From DMER64 sp964554535 (GTDB lineage Bacteria; Bacteroidota; Bacteroidia; Bacteroidales; UBA932): a stretch of 64,000 bases of DNA. The stretch is from NCBI GenBank assembly GCA_964554535.1, contig CAZKPB010000001.1, positions 1-64,000 of the forward strand, read 5' to 3'. Shown here piece by piece: positions 59,941-64,000 of this stretch (the stretch's first letter is position 1; each line of letters starts with the position of its first letter). The position numbers and the translations under genes were made by a program. The notes below the pieces were generated by a model. The model ran no database searches. It was not told the origin of the DNA and saw only the letters and a list, made by a program, of their open reading frames with translations.

Positions 59941-60543
59941 TTAACCTTTTTTAATGTTTCTGAAGGGTAAACCGAATTCGCGGAGTAAGGCAAACGCCTC
60001 TTCATCCTTTTCTGCAGTGGTTACAAATGTAATTTCCATTCCAAAGACCTTGGTTATTTTGTCAATATCAATTTCGGGGAAAATGATTTGTTCTTTCAAA
60101 CCCAGAGTGTAATTTCCACGGCCGTCAAATTTTTCTGCAATGCCTTTAAAGTCACGGATACGGGGCAAAGCTATAGAAATCAGTCGGTCCAAAAACTCAT
60201 ACATTTTAGCGGAACGCAAGGTTACCTTGGCCCCAATGGGCATTCCTTTACGCAGCTTGAAGTTGGAAATGTCTTTGCGGGAAATGGTGGTAACGGCTTT
60301 CTGGCCGGTAATGGTGGATAATTCGGTTTGGGCTACTTCAATCAGTTTCTTGTCACCCGTGGCGGAGCCCACACCTTCATTCACTACAATCTTCTCCAAC
60401 TTGGGAACCTGCATTACAGATGTATAGCCAAACTCTTTGGTCAATTTATCAACAATTTCTTCTTTATACTTCTTTTGAAGTGTAGGAACATAATCTTTAA
60501 GGACTACCTTAGTTTGTTCCGGTTTCTTAACTGCTTTAGCCAT
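59941..60543 (-). CDS. rplE: 50S ribosomal protein L5
   Basis: Seen: 200 residues: a slightly long N-terminal tail (about 20 residues), then YTSVMQVPKLEKIVVNEGVG, RKDISNFKLRKGMPIGAKVTLR and FPEIDIDKITKVFGMEITFVTTA. Family knowledge: binds 5S rRNA and contacts P-site tRNA. The start overlaps the rplX stop by one base. Confidence 0.97.
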   Translation of the reverse strand: MAKAVKKPEQTKVVLKDYVPTLQKKYKEEIVDKLTKEFGYTSVMQVPKLEKIVVNEGVGSATGDKKLIEVAQTELSTITGQKAVTTISRKDISNFKLRKGMPIGAKVTLRSAKMYEFLDRLISIALPRIRDFKGIAEKFDGRGNYTLGLKEQIIFPEIDIDKITKVFGMEITFVTTAEKDEEAFALLREFGLPFRNIKKG

Positions 60544-60866
60544 TATTTAATCTCCTCTTGCGATTTTTTTGCGTAACGTACTAATTTACCAGCGTCGTTG
60601 AGCCTGCGGCCGATGCGCGTAGGGCAACCTTTGACGGGGTCCACCACTTGTAAATTAGAGATGTGAATAGCGGCCTCTTGTTTAATGATGCCTCCTTGAG
60701 GATGTGCAGCAGAAGGTTTGGTGTTTTTGCTAACCATATTGACGCCTTCTACAATAGCGCGTTGATCTTTAGGTCTTACTTCCAGAACGCGTCCGGTTTT
60801 ACCTTTATCTTCGCCGGCATTTACAAATACCGTATCGCCTTTCTTAATGTGAATTTTTGTACTCAT
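60543..60866 (-). CDS. rplX: 50S ribosomal protein L24
   Basis: Seen: 107 residues. KIHIKKGDTVFVNAGEDKGKTGRVLEV is the KOW domain; GGIIKQEAAIHISNLQVVDP follows. Family knowledge: assembly initiator for 50S near the tunnel exit. GGAGGT lies upstream of the ATG. Two bases after rplN. Confidence 0.97.
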   Translation of the reverse strand: MSTKIHIKKGDTVFVNAGEDKGKTGRVLEVRPKDQRAIVEGVNMVSKNTKPSAAHPQGGIIKQEAAIHISNLQVVDPVKGCPTRIGRRLNDAGKLVRYAKKSQEEIK

Positions 60867-60868
60867 AA

Positions 60869-61237
60869 CTATAATACCTCCGGTGCCAGAGACACAATTT
60901 TCATATAGTTTTCCCTTAACTCACGAGCTACTGGTCCAAAAATACGTGTTCCACGTAATTCGCCGGTATTGTTAAGTAAAACACACGCATTATCATCAAA
61001 ACGGATATAAGAACCATCCTGACGGCGGATTTCTTTTTTGGTACGTACTACCACGGCCTTGGAAACGGAGCCTTTCTTGGCATCACCCCCACCCGGGATA
61101 GCACTTTTAACTGCTACTATAATAGTGTCACCCACACGTGCATAACGACGTTTGGTGCCACCCAGGACACGGATGCAAAGAACTTCTTTTGCACCACTGT
61201 TGTCTGCCACTAATAATCGTGATTCTTGCTGTATCAT
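60869..61237 (-). CDS. rplN: 50S ribosomal protein L14
   Basis: Seen: 122 residues. IQQESRLLVADNSGAKEVLCIRVLGG start, FDDNACVLLNNTGELRGTRIFGPVARELR. Family knowledge: 50S protein contacting 16S rRNA in an intersubunit bridge and binding silencing factor RsfS. Two bases after rpsQ. Confidence 0.97.
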   Translation of the reverse strand: MIQQESRLLVADNSGAKEVLCIRVLGGTKRRYARVGDTIIVAVKSAIPGGGDAKKGSVSKAVVVRTKKEIRRQDGSYIRFDDNACVLLNNTGELRGTRIFGPVARELRENYMKIVSLAPEVL

Positions 61238-61239
61238 GG

Positions 61240-61494
61240 CTATTTCACTTTTTCAACGATTTCTACTAATCTCCAGCATTTGGTTTTGCTCAAAGGCCGG
61301 GTTTCCATAATGCGAACAGTATCACCCTCGCTGCATTCGTTGTTCTCATCGTGAGCCACGAACTTGGTGGTCTTATTTACGAATTTTCCGTAAATGGGGT
61401 GTTTTACTTTACGCTTTACCGCAACTACAATGGATTTCTCCATTTTATTGCTGACCACCATTCCTATTCTTTCTTTTCTAAGATTTCTTTCCAT
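61240..61494 (-). CDS. rpsQ: 30S ribosomal protein S17
   Basis: Seen: 84 residues. ERNLRKERIGMVVSNKMEKSIVVAVKRKVKHPIYGKF then EGDTVRIMETRPLSKTKCWRLVEI. Family knowledge: primary 16S rRNA binder in the 30S body. Eleven bases after rpmC. Confidence 0.97.
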   Translation of the reverse strand: MERNLRKERIGMVVSNKMEKSIVVAVKRKVKHPIYGKFVNKTTKFVAHDENNECSEGDTVRIMETRPLSKTKCWRLVEIVEKVK

Positions 61495-61505
61495 TGAATC
61501 AATTT

Positions 61506-61706
61506 TTACAGATTCCGGTTAGCTTTTGTTTCACTCAACACAGTGAGCATACGGGCAATATTGCGGCGTGCTTTCTTGATTTGAGACAAGTCATCTACAG
61601 GAGAGATAGCGTGGTTCATTTTCAGACGAAGCAAGTTGGCCTTTTCGGTCTCAATACGATCGCATAAATCCTTAACAGACATTTCGCGTATTTCTGGTGT
61701 CTTCAT
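61506..61706 (-). CDS. rpmC: 50S ribosomal protein L29
   Basis: Seen: 66 residues, helical hairpin. EIREMSVKDLCDRIETEKANLLRLKM and KKARRNIARMLTVLSE. Family knowledge: sits at the tunnel exit next to the trigger-factor site. Ten bases after rplP. Confidence 0.96.
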   Translation of the reverse strand: MKTPEIREMSVKDLCDRIETEKANLLRLKMNHAISPVDDLSQIKKARRNIARMLTVLSETKANRNL

Positions 61707-61716
61707 GTTTTCGAAA

Positions 61717-62142
61717 CTAATTTTGTTCTACATAATCCCTACGTACCACAAACTTTGTGATAACGGGCAACTTTTGGGCACCCAATCTGAGGGCCTCTTT
61801 GGCTACTTCCATAGGAACGCCTTCAATTTCAATGAGGAGTCGGCCCGGAGTAATGGGGCATACAAATCCTTCAGGATTACCTTTACCTTTACCCATACGA
61901 ACTTCAGCGGGTTTCATGGTATAAGGTTTGTCGGGGAATACGCGGATCCAGATTTGCCCTTCACGCTTCATATAACGTGTAACGGCCTGACGGGCAGCTT
62001 CAATTTGTTGTCCCGTCAACCAGCAGTACTCCATGGTTTTAATCCCGAAAGAGCCAAATGCCAATTGGCTTCCTCTTTGGGCAATCCCTTTCATACGGCC
62101 TTTTTGTTGCCTTCTGAACTTGGTTTTTTTTGGTTGTAACAT
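61717..62142 (-). CDS. rplP: 50S ribosomal protein L16, first gene of the ribosomal transcript
   Basis: Seen: 141 residues. LQPKKTKFRRQQKGRMKGIAQRG start, GFVCPITPGRLLIEIEGVPMEVAKEALRLGAQKLP end. Family knowledge: L16 organises the A-site side of 23S rRNA. In most bacteria it follows rpsC inside the S10 operon. Here nothing ribosomal precedes it: upstream lie a 128-base leader, a near-perfect promoter, and an unrelated gene on the other strand. So the cluster has been split between rpsC and rplP. Confidence 0.97.
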   Translation of the reverse strand: MLQPKKTKFRRQQKGRMKGIAQRGSQLAFGSFGIKTMEYCWLTGQQIEAARQAVTRYMKREGQIWIRVFPDKPYTMKPAEVRMGKGKGNPEGFVCPITPGRLLIEIEGVPMEVAKEALRLGAQKLPVITKFVVRRDYVEQN

Positions 62143-62265
62143 TGTTTTCTTTTAACGTTTAACGATAACGTAATATATTTTGTTGCTTCGGTGCATTTTA
62201 AGGTGGTTACTCTACGTAACCTTTTGGCTCACAATTTTTTAAGTAGGTTCTTCCGGAAAATTGCG
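62143..62265 (-). promoter_or_regulatory. rplP operon leader with hairpin and 14-codon upstream frame
   Basis: Leader of about 120 bases between the predicted transcription start and the rplP ATG. It holds a perfect six-pair hairpin (GGTTAC/GTAACC, 62205-62221, five-base loop). A short frame starts at 62196 and ends at 62152, encoding MHRSNKIYYVIVKR, nine bases before rplP. Both are seen; regulation by a ribosomal protein or translation of the short frame is inference. Confidence 0.4.
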
Positions 62266-62270
62266 GGATG

Positions 62271-62301
62271 CAAAGATAGGACTTAATTTCTGATTTACAA
62301 A
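62271..62301 (-). promoter_or_regulatory. Promoter of the rplP-rplQ ribosomal operon
   Basis: On the minus strand TTTG (62298-62301) is followed after exactly 19 bases by TATCTTTG (62271-62278), a full match to the Bacteroidota consensus and the same spacing as the rpsF promoter. Confidence 0.75.
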
Positions 62302-62363
62302 AATTTATAAACATTTACGGGCCGAAAAATGTTGGAAACTTCAGTCCCCGATAAACGGGATTT

Positions 62364-62382
62364 ATAAGAATTCTTATCTTTG
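62364..62382 (+). promoter_or_regulatory. Promoter of RsbW-like gene with overlapping 14-base palindrome
   Basis: TATCTTTG at 62375-62382 is the -7 element, 35 bases before the ATG at 62418. A perfect 14-base palindrome, ATAAGAATTCTTAT (62364-62377), overlaps its left end and could be an operator. No TTTG is found at the -33 distance. Confidence 0.45.
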
Positions 62383-62417
62383 TGAGAATTCACTATAAAA
62401 TATTAGCGGACAACTGT

Positions 62418-62828
62418 ATGCAACAAGAGGTGCTTTTATCAAACCACTTATCCCAATTGGAATGCCTGCTGGATAAGGCCGAGGCCTTTCTGGAACAGTG
62501 CGGGGTTCCGGCTCCTCTGCAGTTCAAAATCAAACTGGTCCTGGATGAGTTGTTCACCAATATTGTTTCTTACGGCTATCCCGACCACAGGGAAGATAAA
62601 GTCCGCATTACATTGTGTATGGAGCCCGACGCTTTTCGCGCCAGCATAGACGACGGCGGTATAGCCTTTAACCCGCTGGAAGAGGCCGGTACGCCCAATA
62701 TCACCCTGTCTGCCGAAGAAAGGCCCGTTGGCGGTCTGGGTATTCACTTGGTAAAAAATCTGAGCCGGGACATACAGTACCGACGTATCGGCAACCGCAA
62801 CGAAGTCACCTTCTGGATTGCCTGTTAA
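62418..62828 (+). CDS. RsbW-like ATP-binding protein (anti-sigma factor kinase family)
   Basis: Seen: 136 residues from the ATG at 62418; a GTG 12 codons upstream falls on the promoter itself and was rejected. GHKL ATPase features: LVLDELFTNIVSYGY (N box), IDDGGIAFNPLE (G1) and VGGLGIHLVKNL (G2). There is no phospho-accepting His domain. Family knowledge: RsbW/SpoIIAB-type proteins bind a sigma factor or act as kinases on STAS anti-antagonists. Bacteroidota lack classical sigma-B, and no STAS gene is adjacent, so the partner is unknown. DUF4294 follows after nine bases. Confidence 0.82.
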   Translation: MQQEVLLSNHLSQLECLLDKAEAFLEQCGVPAPLQFKIKLVLDELFTNIVSYGYPDHREDKVRITLCMEPDAFRASIDDGGIAFNPLEEAGTPNITLSAEERPVGGLGIHLVKNLSRDIQYRRIGNRNEVTFWIAC

Positions 62829-62837
62829 CTCAATACA

Positions 62838-63524
62838 ATGAACCGTCACACCATCCTCTTGATTCTGCTTCTTTGCCTTACAGGGATTGCCGGGCCGCTT
62901 TACGGACAGCGCAATGCTCAACAACCACGCAGGGACACAGTTCTTATGGGCTACATAGTGGATAACGGGGATACACTTTTTGTGGGCAAGCTCAAAGAAG
63001 TTTACGTCTATAACCGCCCCCGCAACCGTAAAGAACAGAAAGAGTGGAAAGATTACTACCGTATGGTACACAATTTCTCCAAGGCCTATCCTTATGCCCT
63101 GCTGGCCCGGGAACGTCTGGACCGAGCCGACAGCACACTGGCCGCATCGAATTTCAATAAAAGGGAGCGTGAGAAATACCTTGAAAAAACCGAGCGCACA
63201 CTATTTGCCGAGTTCGAAAAACCCCTGCGCAACCTCACCTTTACCCAGGGCCGCATGTTGCTGCGTCTGATAGATCGCGAAGTGGGCTACAGCAGTTTTG
63301 CCATTGTGAAGGATTACCGGGGAACCGTCACCGCCGCCTTCTGGCAAGGGGTTGCCAAACTGTTTGGGGCCGATATGAAAAAACCTTACGACAAATACGG
63401 AGAAGACAAGCCTCTAGAAGAGCTGGTTCAGATGTATCACGACGGGCGCTTCTACTATCTCTACACTTCGCTTTTCGGCCCCCCCAAGGACGCCAGAATC
63501 AGTCCCAACGGCACACGCCACTGA
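62838..63524 (+). CDS. DUF4294 exported protein
   Basis: Seen: 228 residues with a signal peptide (HTILLILLLCLTGIAGPLYGQ). The mature protein has GYIVDNGDTLFVGKLKEVYVY and a helical charged body (NFSKAYPYALLARERL), then LIDREVGYSSFAIVKDYRGTVTAAFWQ, the DUF4294 core. Family knowledge: Bacteroidota-specific, function unknown. The usual family end is near KYGEDKPLEELVQMY; here about 25 more residues follow and overlap the LpxH-like gene on the other strand by 111 bases. Confidence 0.82.
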   Translation: MNRHTILLILLLCLTGIAGPLYGQRNAQQPRRDTVLMGYIVDNGDTLFVGKLKEVYVYNRPRNRKEQKEWKDYYRMVHNFSKAYPYALLARERLDRADSTLAASNFNKREREKYLEKTERTLFAEFEKPLRNLTFTQGRMLLRLIDREVGYSSFAIVKDYRGTVTAAFWQGVAKLFGADMKKPYDKYGEDKPLEELVQMYHDGRFYYLYTSLFGPPKDARISPNGTRH

Positions 63525-64000
63525 CGGATTGTTGATCCAGTCACCCAAGACTATCAGTTCTCCGCCGGCAGGCAGCGGACAACGCTGCAGGGTATGCAGG
63601 TGGCCTACTATGCAATAATCCACAGGCCGTGGGTAGGATGCGGCAAACTGATAGACCGGTTCGTCCTTCCCCCGGAATTGATACACCCGGCCACGTGCCA
63701 GACGGTTGTGAGCCGACCAGTTCTTGGCCAAGGCAAAAGCCCAGCGGGGATGCATTGCGGCAAACAGCGTTCGGGTCACAGAACTTTTAAACAGCGAGCG
63801 GGCCATCTTATATGAAGGTTTCATTGGAGGCACTCCGTCACCGTGCGCCAACAAAAAACGGTTGCCCTCCCATTCTGTGTAAAAAGATTCCGGATGGACC
63901 GTCAAGCCCAGTTCCTGCTCTAAGTAGCCATAAGTCCACATGTCGTGGTTCCCTTCAAAAAAATGCACGGGAATGCCCTTGTCCGTCAACGCGGCCAAAG
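63414..64000 (-). CDS. lpxH: UDP-2,3-diacylglucosamine pyrophosphohydrolase-like metallophosphoesterase (partial)
   Basis: Seen: the C-terminal 195 or so residues; the gene runs off the right edge, so the N-terminal metal motifs (DxH, GD) are outside the window. Present are FEGNHDMWTYG (GNHD motif), FLLAHGDG, and IVGHLHTLQ (GHxH), followed by IVLGDWINN. Family knowledge: LpxH cleaves UDP-2,3-diacylglucosamine to lipid X, step four of lipid A synthesis. YLEQELGLTVHPE and the Lys/Arg-rich middle fit Bacteroidota LpxH. The last 35 residues after DWINN do not resemble the family's usual short end and lie antisense to DUF4294. An LpxH-type role is likely, with other calcineurin-like enzymes possible. 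Confidence 0.82.
   Translation of the reverse strand, partial: LAALTDKGIPVHFFEGNHDMWTYGYLEQELGLTVHPESFYTEWEGNRFLLAHGDGVPPMKPSYKMARSLFKSSVTRTLFAAMHPRWAFALAKNWSAHNRLARGRVYQFRGKDEPVYQFAASYPRPVDYCIVGHLHTLQRCPLPAGGELIVLGDWINNPSVACAVGTDSGVLGGAEKRSVEIVEAPVVIHLNQLF

Noticed and set aside
62279..62363. tRNA or small RNA in the A/T-rich gap between rplP and the RsbW-like gene
   Set aside because: No cloverleaf or terminator-like structure; only a four-pair CCCG/CGGG stem was found.
1..64000. CRISPR arrays, insertion sequences, prophage or restriction/defence genes
   Set aside because: No direct-repeat array, transposase, integrase, nuclease or methylase was found; every gene is a housekeeping, envelope or transport type.

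Overview
The window is about 64 kb of a very gene-dense chromosome segment, almost certainly from a member of the Bacteroidales (Bacteroidota). The grounds are: the TAnnTTTG type -7 promoter element in front of many transcription units; a TonB-dependent receptor paired with a DUF4249 lipoprotein; families largely restricted to this phylum (DUF4831, DUF4294, GSCFA, OstA-like protein, RseC next to rnf); and phylum-type gene orders such as guaB with SurA-like chaperones and alaS next to M23 peptidases. No transposase, integrase, phage gene, CRISPR array, rRNA or tRNA was seen. No stretch longer than 300 bases lacks a gene; the longest gap is 275 bases, at 62143-62417. This is core-genome sequence, not an accessory island.

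Layout: 0-5.7 kb has a family 2 glycosyltransferase, a U32 (RlhA-like) protein and a sigma-54 type response regulator with its histidine kinase. 5.7-11.7 kb has an EamA exporter, a POT peptide transporter, a lipid A acyltransferase, DUF4831 and aminoacyl-histidine dipeptidase. 11.8-14.3 kb has rpsF-rpsR-rplI and glyA. 14.3-20.5 kb (minus) is guaB, two SurA-like chaperones and an OstA-like protein. 20.5-23.4 kb has a GltP-type symporter, a LOG-family enzyme, dut and a lipoprotein cyclophilin. 23.4-36.4 kb (minus) is a 16-gene directon with no gap above 15 bases: two M23 peptidases, MerR, Nif3-like, zinc-ribbon protein, class III aminotransferase, dnaB, DUF3108, rseC, rnfBCDGEA and a TPR protein. 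36.5-42.2 kb (plus) is alaS, an LptF/LptG permease, fmt and thiamine pyrophosphokinase. 42.2-51.5 kb has DUF4249/TonB receptor, HU, GSCFA, a CNT nucleoside transporter, an SDR-type threonine dehydrogenase, a second LptF/LptG permease and tgt. 51.6-62.1 kb (minus) is the ribosomal run rplP to rplQ, including secY, map, infA and rpoA. 62.4-64 kb has an RsbW-like ATPase, DUF4294 and a partial LpxH-like phosphoesterase.

Functionally the window combines translation (ribosomal proteins, alaS, fmt, tgt, map, infA), envelope biogenesis (lipid A acylation, LPS transport, outer-membrane chaperones, M23 hydrolases) and energy coupling (Rnf). The points most worth checking are: the ribosomal cluster starts at rplP with its own promoter and leader, without the usual rpsJ-to-rpsC half; several genes have the -7 element only four to seven bases before the start codon, suggesting leaderless mRNAs; tgt lacks the three canonical zinc cysteines, and S4, S14 and L36 are cysteine-poor forms; the pepD terminator and rpsF promoter are interleaved; a five-copy octapeptide repeat lies in the OstA-like protein; and two convergent genes overlap by 111 bases at the right end. 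I found no convincing novel defence or mobile system.
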